From contig JAOTOL010001637.1 in NCBI GenBank assembly GCA_034440575.1, positions 3,398,501 through 3,462,500 of the forward strand: a stretch of 64,000 nucleotides of DNA, given 5' to 3'. A program made the translations under genes and the position numbers. This DNA is from Imbricaverruca yamaguchii. Lineage: Eukaryota; Arthropoda; Thecostraca; Neoverrucidae. Below the pieces are notes generated by a model, which worked only from the letters and a program-made list of their open reading frames with translations, did no database searches and was not told where the DNA came from. Shown in pieces: positions 45,701 to 56,130 of the stretch (position 1 is its first letter; each line of letters starts with the position of its first letter).

Positions 45701-46561
45701 CGTGATTAAGAAAGCACACACTACACCGCACGATCGTTTGGCACATGCTCTAGAGCACATAGCCTCTTTTGACGGATACGTTCAGTTTTATACAGGCGGG
45801 TCGAAGTCCGATACTGGCGTTGGCAGTGCATTTGTTATTGGTCCAATGTCGAGATCTTTCTCACTGCCACCCCATGCAACGGTATACGCGTCAGAACTGG
45901 TTGCCATCATTAAGGCCCTCAGTTTTATTGAAGTAGGACGGGAAGACTCGAATGCCATTTTTACTGATTCCCTCAGCAGTCTCTGGGCGCTAAAGCAGTT
46001 CAATTCACCTGATCCCGTAGTACAGGACGTCTTACGGCTCCTCAGATCAATAGTACATGCTGGAAAATCTGTTACCTTCTGCTGGATTCCAAGCCATATC
46101 AGCATAGTTGGAAACGAGGCAGCGGATGGTGCTGTGAAACGTGCAGCCCAAGCCCCATACCAGCGATTTATGCCCCTCCCAGCGAGAGAATGTCGCCGTA
46201 CAATCACGGCCTTTGTTTCTAAAAAGTGGCAGTGTAGTTGGGATACGTTGCTGGAAAACAAACTACGAGCGATAAAACCATGTCTTGGGGAGTGGACCTC
46301 ATCATACCGCCGGACAAGACGTGACGAGGTCGTGCTCTGCAGTCTTCGGCTTGGACACACTCACCCAACACACCACCATCAGCTCTGTGAGGAAGACAGG
46401 CCAACCTGCCCTCGATGTCGCGCACCACAGTCTGTGCGTCATGTTTTGATCTCGTGCCCTCTGCTCGCCGATGACCGAAGACGGTTTTTTGGAGCCGCAC
46501 AGTCGCTGTCACTCCGCGACCTCCTTAGTGGCCACTCGCGCGCGGTGACTTCTGGACAACT
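42750..46561 (+). pseudogene. LINE-C ORF2 (EN-RT-RNase H), frameshifted
   Basis: Probable start ATG at 42750 (MVQLRSILQWNCRGLRTS). Endonuclease: ICLQETK, an inserted palindromic stretch at 42867-42960, then THGGVLLAVHHSV and LILGDFNVHHTVW. RT: RPVSLTSSLCKLMEKM (about 44310-44357), GFRKNHSTVHHLLALD, FFDIHGAYDTTWRYGIL, IPQGSVLSVALFAIMINDI and a catalytic motif altered to VDNIAIW (44788-44808; DD is now DN). A 104-bp duplication breaks the thumb at 45012-45231. RNase H: YTGGSKSDTGVG (the first Asp is Gly), ASELVAIIKA, FTDSLSSLWAL, WIPSHISIVGNEAAD. Knuckle CPRCRAPQSVRHVLISCP. It finishes at 52812-52864 after the nested element. Confidence 0.82.
45012..45231 (+). repeat. 104-bp duplication with inverted junction in LINE-C
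   Basis: Copies at 45012-45115 and 45128-45231 differ at one base. The 12-bp junction TCAAAAGTAATT plus CCA is the reverse complement of a segment inside the unit, giving a 15-bp-arm hairpin at 45116-45151. Pattern direct-inverted-direct. Confidence 0.93.
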
Positions 46562-46563
46562 AT

Positions 46564-46672
46564 CCCCCCCCCCCCGATGAGGCACCGCCTTTACGCGGTG
46601 GGGGGATTGAGTGCCCCAATGACCCGGCGACCATCATACCGGCGAGGGGTGAGACCAGGAGTGCCTCACTCG
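46564..46672 (+). ncRNA. Candidate HDV-like ribozyme at LINE-A2 5' end
   Basis: P1 C-run (46564-46575) with G-run (46600-46605). P2 TGAGGCA (46578-46584) with TGCCTCA (46662-46668). P3 CCGC/GCGG around CTTTAC. P4 CCCC (46614-46617) with GGGG (46646-46649) plus inner CCGG/CCGG. This is the best-formed copy. Confidence 0.5.
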
Positions 46673-47228
46673 TCCTTCCATCCATACGCCCCCATTCCAA
46701 TGCCCATCTCATCCCAATCCTTGTCCTTCACCTAGCCCTACAACACTAACTACCCCTACTATGAGCAGGCAGGGCAACTTCCCCGGTCCTGCCCACCAGC
46801 TCGGTTTTATCGGGGTAGCCGCGCCCCCTTGGCCCGTCCCCCGGGGTTGACGGAGTCCTGGAGGTTGAGATCCCCCGTCGCACTGTGCTAGTTGTGACGG
46901 GGGACCAACACACCTCTTTGGTATCGATATCCCGCAGGGGCGGGCGGCCCCGTGGGGCCTCACGCGGGTCAAGTGGCTGGTCGCCTCGGGCCGGGGGCCT
47001 GAGACACTTCCCGTTGCCCGCCGGCCCGGCCGGCCGGGGTCAAGGGGTGAGCGGTGTTGGATCCCGGGCGGGGTGGTGAGTCTCTCTCTCCTGCCCTGGC
47101 GAAGGCGCTGCCTGCCCCGTATAGCACCTCGGGCGCCTGGCGACCTCCCGTCCGCGGGGCCCAGCCGTCCCCCCAATAGGGCCCCTATGGGGTGGGGTGC
47201 CCGAGGAGGGGAAACAAAGACACACTGC
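46673..47228 (+). promoter_or_regulatory. LINE-A2 5' UTR
   Basis: Shared GC-rich leader; hairpin GATCCCCCGTC...GACGGGGGAC at about 46869-46905. By eye roughly nine bases in ten match the LINE-B leader in the central block, although the ORFs of A and B are much more different. Confidence 0.6.
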
Positions 47229-48974
47229 ATGGCATCCACAAAACAAAAAAACGCCCCTGGTCCCTCTCACAGAGACCAGACAAGAAACTTGTCTGCCCCA
47301 CGGATCCTTATCCTTCGAGGAAAAACAAGGTGTCTCGCCTCATCACCGTTTCAGAGGCGAGACGGGTGTGGTAGACTTGGTAAGATTATTCGGTGCGAAA
47401 AATTGAGGGATGGGTCTTTGGAAGTAGAACTTGCTCGGGCAGGAGAGGCAGAGAGCGCGTTAAAAATATCTGAGTTTACATACAGTGTCCGTAAGAACCA
47501 GACTAAAGTAGACGAGAATATCCCCATCACCATAGAACCGCACAAGACAAAAAATACTTCGCGTGGCCTTATAAACTGCTTTGACCTAAGGGACGTTCCT
47601 GAGGAAGAAATCGTAGACGGCTTATCGGCGTTTGGGGTGACTGAGGCGAGGAAGATGAGGGTGAGAAGAAGCGATGAATTGGTTACAACAGACAAGGTAA
47701 TATTAATATTCAATACCACAGATATTCCGCCTGAAATTCGTGTAGGTTACGTCCGCGTAAAAGTCCGCGTGTTTTTACCGAATCCCATGAGGTGTTTCAA
47801 GTGCCAAAAGTTCGGCCATACCAAAAAATTCTGCCGAAATCGCCCTGCATGTGCCAGCTGTGCCTCATACGAACACACTAGCGAAAATTGCACTTCGGAG
47901 ACATCCTTTTGTGCGAATTGTGGCGCAGGTCAGGACCCACACACTTCTTTCGACCGAACTTGCCCGACTTACATCAGAGAGAAAGAGATAATTTACATGA
48001 AACACACGCCAAAAGTATCGTTTCGCGAAGCAAGAGATCATTAAGAACAGACCCATCCGACAATATCTTACGCATCCAAAGTTAAAAGTAGTATGTACTC
48101 TTTACAGCACACACAGCCCGACAGAGCATCTGAACTGGTCGCACAATTAACTGCCCTTCTTCGCTCCTTTGGAGCACCTCCTGCGTCGCAAATGAACCAA
48201 GGCCAGCGAAGCCAATTCCACACTAATGCGACAGAGGTTCCACCGTCCACAAGTACTGCTGTCCGACCATCAGAGACCCCCTCCCGACCAACGCCCGAGG
48301 ATGGGGCGTGGACGCTGGTCCATCGTTCAAAGAGGCCTCCTCGGTCCTCTCCGCCTGGTCCCAGCCCCTCTCCATCTCCCTCGAAATCTCCACCTCCCAT
48401 TTCCCATCCGCACTCCAATCTACCTTCGCTTCCCGCACCCACCACTACCGCATCCAAACCCAGCCTTTCCACCTCCTCCCTGCCTGACCATTCTCCCTTT
48501 CCCGTGATTCAGGCCTCTTCCCCACCCTCGTGTTCCACGTCCGCACCTGCATCGCCGCCCCGACACCACCAACGACCAGTAAAAATTCCAAATATTAATC
48601 TGCACTACCAGGAAGCTGAGAGACGCGTCCGCGAGGCGAAACGAGCGCGGCTCGCTGAAATGGAAAGGGCCCGCGAGAAGAGCCGCCAGGGAGCCGAGGC
48701 GGCTGCACCACGAAGGCCGGCAACCCCATCGCCACGACGGCGAATAGAGGGACCGGCTCCGTCCATCAATCAAATGTGTCCTCCACCCCCTCCCCGGCTG
48801 GGGCCTTAGAAGCGAGGTCTCCCACCATCGAGCTCTCCATCGGGGGAGGGGTCACCACGTTCCCGCCCGAGGACTCAGTCCCTTGGGCCGAGTCAGCCCG
48901 AAGCTCGCAGGTTACCTCCGGATTTGAGGGAGGGAACAGGGAAACCTAACCCGCTCTCGTTTCCCCTCTTTTAG
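47229..48974 (+). pseudogene. LINE-A2 ORF1 (Gag-like), two in-frame stops
   Basis: ATG at 47229 (MASTKQKNAPGPSHRD). One continuous frame except for TAA at 48042-48044 and TAG at 48807-48809. Domains: FQRRDGCGRLGKIIRCEKLRD-type start, LRDVPEEEIVDGLSAFGV (47587-47640), VGYVRVKVRVF, knuckles CFKCQKFGHTKKFC (47797-47838), CASCASYEHTSENC (47851-47892) and CANCGAGQDPH...C, then IREKEIIYMKHT, a helix SELVAQLTALLRSFG, a Pro/Ser-rich linker, a coiled, charged stretch (AERRVREAKRARLAEMERA) and PPPPPRLGP. The best-preserved Gag-like ORF of the window. Confidence 0.88.
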
Positions 48975-49014
48975 TTCGCAACTTTCATCTTTATATATAT
49001 GACGTAGGAGTTTT

Positions 49015-52000
49015 ATTCTCGAATGGAATTGTAGAGGGTTGAGAACCAGCCTCAACGACCTCCGAACTATTTTACATTTACGAGTACCATTAGTAGTTTG
49101 TCTCCAAGAGACTAAGCTTCCCCCTGATGCACGTTTTCACCTGAACAACTACTCTGTGTTACGTAGGGATGTTACTCCTCACACTGTAGCACATGGAGGA
49201 GTACTTATTGCTGTGCACAACTCTGTTCCATTCCAGCAAGTATGTATATCTTCAAATATACAGTGTATCGCTGCCCGTATGAAAATAAATCGCCACGCCG
49301 TTACCATATGTAGCGTATATCTCCCGCCGGGCGAGAGGTTCCCACTTTCTGAGCTCTCCCAGATGGTTGGGCAGCTCACTCCACCGGTAATGGTATGCGG
49401 CGATTTTAACGCCCACCACCCTTTTGGGGCTCAGCCCCCACGACGAGCCGTGGACGTGCAGCCGAATGTTTTGTTCGAGATTTTCCACTATGTGTACTTA
49501 ACACAGGAAAGCCAACCCATTTTACATTGCCAACTGGGCAGACCTCCGTGCTGGATCTTACCCTCTGCAGTCCAGAACTTGCACCCTTTTTAGAATGGTC
49601 CGTGGACGATGATCCACATAACAGTGACCATTTCCCTGCTTGTTCTTGTTTTATTAACCGTGTTTTCGTAAGCCCACGACCTTCCAAGTGGATATTTAAC
49701 CGGGCCGATTGGGATGCGTTCCAAACAAATCTTGAGAGTAGACTCGGAGACTACTCCAGTGAACCCGGTGTTTCGGTGGAGGCATTCACGACGGCAACTG
49801 TGCAGAGCGCTCAGCGGCACACCCCTCGTTCTTCAGGAACTTCAGTTCGAGTACCCGTTCCGTGGTGGTCTGAAAAGTGCCGGGAGGCGTTGCGTGCCAG
49901 GAAGAAGGCTTTTCGGACCTTTAATAGAAATAGTTGTACGGCGAATTTAATAGCTTTCCGCAAAGCACGGGCATTCGCTAGGCGTACTATCGTTGAAGCG
50001 AAACGAGACTCATGGAAAGCCTACGTGTACACATTTAGTCGATCCACCTCACTGTCATCTGTATGGTCCCGCATTAAGCGCTTTTCTGAGAAGTTTACTC
50101 CACACCCACTTCCCACTCTACACGTTGCAGGCCGGGATATCATTGACCCGGAAGACGTAGCGGACGAGATGGGACGAACGTTGTCAGCACGCTCGAAAAA
50201 TAATATTAGTGTCCGTTTCTCGACCTATAAGGCTCAATGCGAAGCACGCCCGCTTGACTTTTCAACCACAGATCACCTGGAATACAACATTACATTTTCT
50301 ATTTCAGACTGACTGCAGCATTCAGCACTCTGAGGAGCGTTGCAGAGGGTCCGGATACATTGCATAATGATATTATTAAGCATCTACCACAAACAGCCTT
50401 ACATATTCTCCTGAAGGCGCTAAATGACATGGACAAGGGGCACATTTCCGCCTTCCTGGCGGGAAGCAATAGTGGTGCCCATACGCAAGCCAAATAAAAC
50501 CGGTACAGACCCACTGCATTATCGCCCCATCTCGTTAACCTGCTGCCTATGTAAGCTGTTTGAAAAGATGGTGAATGTCAGACTAATGTGGTTTTTAGAA
50601 CACAACTATCTCCTCACTGTGATACAGACTGGTTTTCGAAAACACCGCAGCACGCTTGACCACGTTTTAACACTCGACTCTATGGTGCGCTCTAGTTTTA
50701 GGAAGAAATGCCACACAGCTGCGATATTTTTCGACATTGACGGAGCATATGATACTGCATGGAGACACGGTATTCTCATGAAATTGCATCGCATGGGTAT
50801 CCGAGGCTCCATGGTATTTTTCCTAAAAAATGTCGTAACGTCCTGAACTTTCTGTGTCAGAGTAGGAAGTTTCCTCTCTGGCACATTCCAACAAGCTGAT
50901 GGAGTTCCGCAGGGAAGTGTCCTGAGTGTTGCGTTGTTCGCTATTGCCATCAATGACGTGGGTGCATCATTGCGAACTTCTGTAGGGAAAGCACTATTTG
51001 TGGATGACTTTGCCGTGTGGTACTCTTCGCGCACTGTACATTCAATTGAGAGACAACTCCAGCTGGCTGTCAAGAAGATACAGGATTGGTGTGACGAAAC
51101 AGGTTTCGCAATGTCTACAACAAAGACCGTCGCTGTTCACTTCTGTCGCAAACGTTGTTGCATAGACCCGGTGATCATGCTCAACGGAAACCGCATTCCA
51201 TTCAAACCAGCTGCCAAGTTTCTATGTGTGTGGATTGACCGCCGGTTGACATATAGCATCCACATCAGCGACCTCGCGCAGAAATGTGCAAAGAGACTGC
51301 AGGTGATGAACACTGTCTCGGGATGTTCGTATGGTGCAGATAGATATGTTTTATTACTGATGTACCGATCTCTTGTGCGGTCTAAGATTGACTACGGATG
51401 CTTTATTTATGACGGAACATGTGCCACGACCAAGCGCCGCCTGGATGTGATTCATAATGCAGCTCTTCGCATTGCTACTGGAGCATTTCGTACCTCCCCG
51501 GCCGATAGTATGATGGCAGAGGTAGACGAGCTACCTCTTGCGCTGCGCCGTAAGTTATTTGGGGCCAGGTACGCATGTAATGTGGCGCAAAACCGAAAGC
51601 ATCCAGCCTATCAGTGGATATTCGCTAGGACACCAAAGCCACGTCAGGGGGCCCATATACAACGTGGATTGCCGTTCTCCATTCGTATGGCCTCGACCCT
51701 TCGTAATTGTAGTATTAGGCCGGGTTGTGTGGCACGTAATATTACGCCGACCACTCCCCTTTGGCAGGTTGTCCCAGTACAAATTGATGTCACTTTGTCA
51801 TGTTCAAAGAAAGGACAGGCGAGCCCCGAGGAACTCCACACTCTGGCATTGGAAAAGATATACGAATTCCGTGATTTCTCTCGGATTTACACGGACGGTT
51901 CCAAGACCGACTCGGGTGTTGAATGCGCTTACGTCGGTCGACTCGGTGTTGGGTCTTAGTTTACCAGCACAAGCATCGATTTTCACTGCTGAATTGTACG

Positions 52001-52710
52001 CAATTCTTAAAGCCCTGTACTCTATACAAGAAGACCGGGCCACCAAACACGTGATCTTCACAGACTCCTTGAGCAATCTCCAGGCATTGAAAGCATTCAA
52101 CCAAGATAACAGACTTGTTCGTCGGATTACACGAGTCGTCAAAGCCATAAATGACGTCAACAGAACTGTCGTCTTCTGCTGGATTCCCAGTCATGTCGGA
52201 ATTGCTGGGAATGAAGCTGCTGGCATGACTGCCAAGCACGCCATCACCAATGGTCGGGAGGTCCACTTACGGCTCCCTCCAAGACATTTTTATCCTACAA
52301 TATTGTCAAGTATACGGTTAAAATGGAAACGAGCATGGAATTCAAAGTGTAGTAAGCTGAGGGTTTTGAAGCCATTCCTAGGATGGTGGAGGTCCTCGAG
52401 CAGGGCACAACGACGGGAGGAAGTAGTACTTTGCAGACTGAGGATAGGTCATACCTTCGCGACACATAGCTACATACTTGCCGGTGATGACCCACCTTTA
52501 TGCCCACTCTGTTCAGACCCGCTTACCGTATATCATGTTCTAGTAGGTTGTGTACTTTTAGAACCACTGCGACGCCAGATTTTAGGACAGCAGGACGCCG
52601 ACACTACCCTGCATACGCTAATAGGAAACTACTCTGAAGTCGTGACGTCTGGGAGCATTTTCACTTTCCTTCAACAAGCACGCTTTGATGTAGTATATCA
52701 CCGATCCTAA
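49015..52710 (+). pseudogene. LINE-A2 ORF2 (EN-RT-RNase H), frameshifted
   Basis: Opens with ILEWNCRGLRTSLNDL; the start codon seen in LINE F (ATGAGTAAT) is AGGAGTTTT here, so the start is lost. Endonuclease: LQETKLPPD, CGDFNAHH (about 49396-49419), SVDDDPHNSDHFPA. RT: RPISLTCCLCKLFEKM (50524-50571), FFDIDGAYDTAWRHGIL (50729-50779), PQGSVLSVALFAIAIND, LFVDDFAVWYSS (50996-51031). RNase H: YTDGSKTDSGV (51888-51920), TAELYAILKAL (51984-52016), FTDSLSNLQAL (52057-52089), WIPSHVGIAGNEAA (52180-52221; the last catalytic D of the usual EAAD is G). Knuckle CPLCSDPLTVYHVLVGC. Shifts near 49440, 50310, 50845 and 51955. Confidence 0.88.
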
Positions 52711-52904
52711 CGATTACTAGTTACTGTCGGTAAACACAGTTATGGGCGCAAAATGATCCTGGTAGTCGACGCGCCCCTAAACTCTAATTCATCATCATCA
52801 TCTGGACAACTGTTACGCTTTTTATCGGATGTTGCCTTCAAGGCGATTTACACACCTTACTGACGTGTAGCGCTATACGCTCGGAACCATGACATGTCGC
52901 TCCA

Positions 52905-53255
52905 ACTGATTTTCGCTTGCACTTGCTCTTGGTGTTTCACTGTTTCGATGGTGTTCCTCCAGTTTCACTGTTCCACTGATGTTTGCTCGCGCTTACTTTT
53001 TCTGTTTCGCTGTTCCACTGATGTTACTCCCGTTCCACTGTTCCACTGACGTTTGTTCGCGCTTGCTCTTCCTGTTTCACTGTTCCACTGATGTAACTCC
53101 TGTTTCGCTGTTACACTGTTTTTGTTCGCGCTTGCTCTTTCTGTTTCTGTTTCACTGGTGCTACTCCCGTTTCACTGTTTCACTGATGCTATTCCCGTTT
53201 CACTGATGTTTGCTTGCGCTTGCTCTTTCTCTTTCACTGTTTCACTGATATCTGT
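52905..53255 (+). repeat. Minisatellite in LINE-C 3' UTR
   Basis: Imperfect units of about 70-75 bp built from TTTCACTGTTCCACTGATG and CTCGCGCTTGCTCTTTCTG. It lies between the ORF2 stop and the terminal hairpin. The open frames through it (CSTDV..) are artefacts. Confidence 0.8.
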
Positions 53256-53539
53256 TCGTATTATGAATGTTCGTGTACTACTGTTGGCACCAATCATCCT
53301 AAGCTGTCAATCTAACATTGTTATGGGCGCTGTATGACCAAAGCAGTCGAAGCGCCCCTAAGCCCAAATAGCCAACCAACACAGTTAACGAGCATAGACG
53401 TCGCGTTGTTACTCATCGCAGCAAAATAAGTTGCATTGCTTTTTTTCAGTGTGCAGTTCGTGGTGTTGAATCCGCCCCAGCGACAAGTCCGCCGAAGTGC
53501 CAAGTTGTGTCCTCATCCATCCCCCCTCCCCTGCCACAG

Positions 53540-53766
53540 GCCCGCTGAAGCACACTGCCGACGACTTCTGGGCGTTGGTGTGGGAACAGCAGTGTCCGCT
53601 GGTGGTGATGCTGACCACGCTGGTGGAGCAGGGTCGCGTCAAGTGCCACCAGTACTGGCCGCCGGCCGGCGAGAGCCGACTGCACCAGCGCGTGCGGGTC
53701 ACGTGTACCGGCGAACAGCTGACCGACGGCTTCGCCTTCCGGGAGCTGGCGCTCGTCTCTGAGGAG
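53540..53766 (+). CDS. PTPN4: PTPN4-like phosphatase domain, middle exon
   Basis: Encodes [41 protein letters not shown], then GYxxxRVTC-like strand residues and [14 protein letters not shown]-(M/L)VWE and VVMLT-L-E-GR-KC-QYWP are core PTP motifs (central sheet and helices before the WPD loop). Acceptor CTGCCACAG (53531-53539), donor GAGGAG|GTAGCG (53766/53767). It starts with two bases of the Gly codon and ends in phase 0, 227 nt. The match to PTPN3/PTPN4 is close. Confidence 0.95.
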
Positions 53767-54335
53767 GTAGCGTCGCAGGAGCCGAGTGTGTGGTTGGACT
53801 GTTGGTGGTCAGACGGTTGCCGATAATGCTTCCACTTCGATTGGAATTCAGGGTGGGTTTTTTATGTTGTGTGGCTTGTTGGCTTCCTACGTGCAAGTAC
53901 AGTTATTAAAATACACAATTACCGGTGTTGAACGGAGTGGAGACCACGGTTATAAATTATTCGTGAAATGGGGTCGAATATATCACTATCTGAACACTGA
54001 ATTGACATCCCTCCCACCGGAGTACCAACATCGTGTCTCGTGGTAAGTCTTTATGAAGTCTTCATAACTAATCTCCAACAGTATCTTGTTGATAAGTATC
54101 ATCCTGATACCCACCATTGTGTATTCTGATGCATGAACATCTCTTGGCACAATTCCAAGTAGGATTGCCTATGTGTGGCCTACTATACAACATCAGTCGA
54201 TAAGGATGTGCATTTTGTATCGTTATCGCTAAAATAATTACCCATAGAAACAGGTATCTCAGCAGAAATGAAGGTGTACGTATTAGTAAGATGTTGGATC
54301 AGAATTGTCTTTTAAGAACTTTTATCCTAAATAGC
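53767..54335. other. Intron 6 start, nothing recognised
   Basis: No gene or repeat family was identified. Confidence 0.5.
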
Positions 54336-54410
54336 TTCTGTTACGAATTTCGTCATCATACTGTACTCGTTTCGACATCGCACACATAACGAAAAATTAA
54401 TATTCTAACA
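54336..54410 (+). repeat. Orphan copy of the LINE-B pre-ORF1 leader
   Basis: CTCGTTTCGACATCGCACACATAACGAAAAA and neighbours at about 54360-54402 match 19010-19052, the AT-rich leader just before the LINE-B ORF1, at about 85 percent by eye. No other LINE sequence is attached. It is either a small relic or a shared host-derived sequence. Confidence 0.6.
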
Positions 54411-55555
54411 TTGAGGAGCCATGGAGGCGGTGGGGGGGGGGGGGGTAGGTACCACCCCTGAAATTTTGACGAGTTTGGCATTGGTTACGTGTGCGTTGCA
54501 CATTTAAAAAAAAACGATCGATTTAAAAATGGCTTTTGTCCTATCCCTATGCAACAAGGAGACAGTTCCCATGTCACTGCTGGGTCTTGTAGATCATTCA
54601 TTGGCTCTGACAGCTTATGAACCCCATGTGGCCCATTGTTATATCGACAGGTAGGCTGGTGTCTAGGCTCAGGCTGCTTAAGTGGTAGTTTCCTCTCGCG
54701 GTGGCCGAGTGGTCAGCACTGAAGATGGTCCCACCCTAACCTGCAGCTCGGCTGCAAGCGCCACAGTTGCGTATATTCACAACGTACATACGATTTCGCT
54801 CACTAAACAGAAAAAAACACTCGTGGTTCTTGTATTTAAAATATTTCGCCTTGCTTCAGCAAGCAATCGTTAAAAATAAAGCAACATCGTGAAAACGTGA
54901 AAATATAAAACGCAACCAGCAGTATTCGGTCTGGCCAGAAAGAATGCAGGTGGAAGATCGTCTTCGACCCACGCCTTTCACAAACCAGATTAAAGCGTGA
55001 TACTAAATGCGACACAATGACGCCTGTACCCAACGACATCAAACGGCGCTGATATGTAGCACCACTGTGCCTACCTGTGGTTGCGCGAACTGATTGTGAG
55101 TTGATCTTGGGACAAAATTAACCTGGCCAGCTTGTACAGAAAGAAATCTACGTTTCGGCATCGTACTCTGGAAGGCAGGGAAGCACTGAAAAATTTCACG
55201 CATATCAGCGAAAATGTACTTGATGACTTCATTATTCAGTCGCCATGTCTACTTTGAGCAAACACGTAGTGCGAGCTTTGGCAGCGGAATGTAGGGTTAA
55301 AAACTATTTCATCGAAAGTCGTCATGCGTTATCATTTTCAGCTATGTGGCATTCGTGGATAAACTATGTACATCATCAGGAATACTGAGTTAAAGGATGC
55401 CACAGAACATCGCAATACGGGATAGTCCTCTCTTGAGGTGTAATTATGAACGACCGGCTGAAACGTGACTTCATCCTTTCCGTCTACAATAGGGTAGGCT
55501 GCAGCGGCTGCTGGCTCGCTGTTTCGGCGCGTGCCAGCGTTACATGCACATAATA
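54411..55555. other. Intron 6 sequence; possible SINE head only
   Basis: A short tRNA-like A-box sequence GGTGGCCGAGTGGTCAG (54700-54716) occurs without a clear B box, perhaps a SINE remnant. A G-run lies at 54433-54446. Nothing else was recognised. Confidence 0.45.
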
Positions 55556-56130
55556 TAAAGACGCTAGAGTCAAATATAGGAAGAGGATGAAGACCCCATG
55601 GATCACAAGAAAATCATCCAAAGGCCCAAGAGGTTCGGGTTCGTAAATTGACCCCAGGACTATTGAACACGGGCGACGAAAAGAGCATTGTCATGCACGA
55701 TGAAAGCTACCTCACGTGTGCCGGATCCGAAATGCCTTTTAGTAGGATCTTTTAAGCTGATCCTGTGGGAGATGCACCATGAGGTAAAATATCACACCAT
55801 GGGCAATTTCCCGATAAACATGCTGGCGTGGGTGGTGAATTCTCCAAATTGGTTGTCACGTGCGGTCATCCTCCGAAGTTGTGCCAATGATTGTGGTGGC
55901 ACCTACCGAAAACAGTCTGCCGACAAGGTGTTGTTTCTCTACACTAAAACGCATTATCCCGATGGGGAATATTTGTTATGGCCTTGTCTGGCAGCGCACC
56001 ACTACGATGAAAGTTCCCTGGAGTTGCTGGGGGAGCATGAGATCAACTACATATCCAGATATGAAAACCCTCCTAATATTTATCCACCGTGACTCATTGA
56101 GGACTTCGTGGTTTAATCAAACAAGTGTAC
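55556..56130 (+). pseudogene. Tc1-like transposase relic (DDE fragment)
   Basis: Resembles the catalytic half of an IS630/Tc1-type transposase. Upstream, frameshifted, are RKRMKTPWITRK-like residues and a GDEKSIVM-DESYLTC segment (first Asp region, about 55665-55720). The open stretch 55688-56092 has NSPNWLSRAV, then HYPDGEYLLWPCLAAHHY, where the second catalytic Asp (usually WPDLA) is Cys, then LLGEHEINYI and YENPPN. The third acidic motif (IEDFW type) appears shifted near 56095-56112. Terminal inverted repeats were not found. Clearly dead. Confidence 0.65.

Larger units (their letters stand above)
46562..52800 (+). mobile_element. Full-length LINE-A2 nested in LINE-C
   Basis: 6.24-kb complete copy with the 11-bp TSD TCTGGACAACT (46551-46561 and 52801-52811). 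Removing it restores the LINE-C reading SGQLLRFLSDVAF. Layout: C-run and ribozyme-like head, shared leader to 47228, ORF1 47229-48974, ORF2 about 49015-52710, terminal hairpin 52741-52778 and (CAT)n tail. It serves as the reference for lineage A. Confidence 0.95.
40223..53382 (+). mobile_element. LINE-C, near full length, hosting LINE-A2
   Basis: C-run and ribozyme-like head from 40223, shared leader to about 40890, ORF1 40893-42674, ORF2 about 42750-46561, then interrupted by LINE-A2 (46562-52800), and resuming at 52801 with the last 18 codons of ORF2 (stop at 52862-52864). A 3' UTR with a minisatellite (52905-53255) and a terminal hairpin at 53321-53358 close it. No convincing TSD was found. 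Older than its guest, with many frameshifts. Confidence 0.88.

Noticed and set aside
52979..53206. Repetitive open frames at 52.98-53.34 kb
   Set aside because: They lie in the minisatellite of the LINE-C 3' UTR.
40200..53420. TSD for LINE-C (TAGAGACGTAGC near 40210 against ATAGACGTCGCG near 53395)
   Set aside because: The similarity is weak and offset from the element ends, so it was not accepted.
54700..54716. tRNA-Ser- or tRNA-Leu-like gene start
   Set aside because: Only an A-box-like sequence was found; no B box or acceptor stem.
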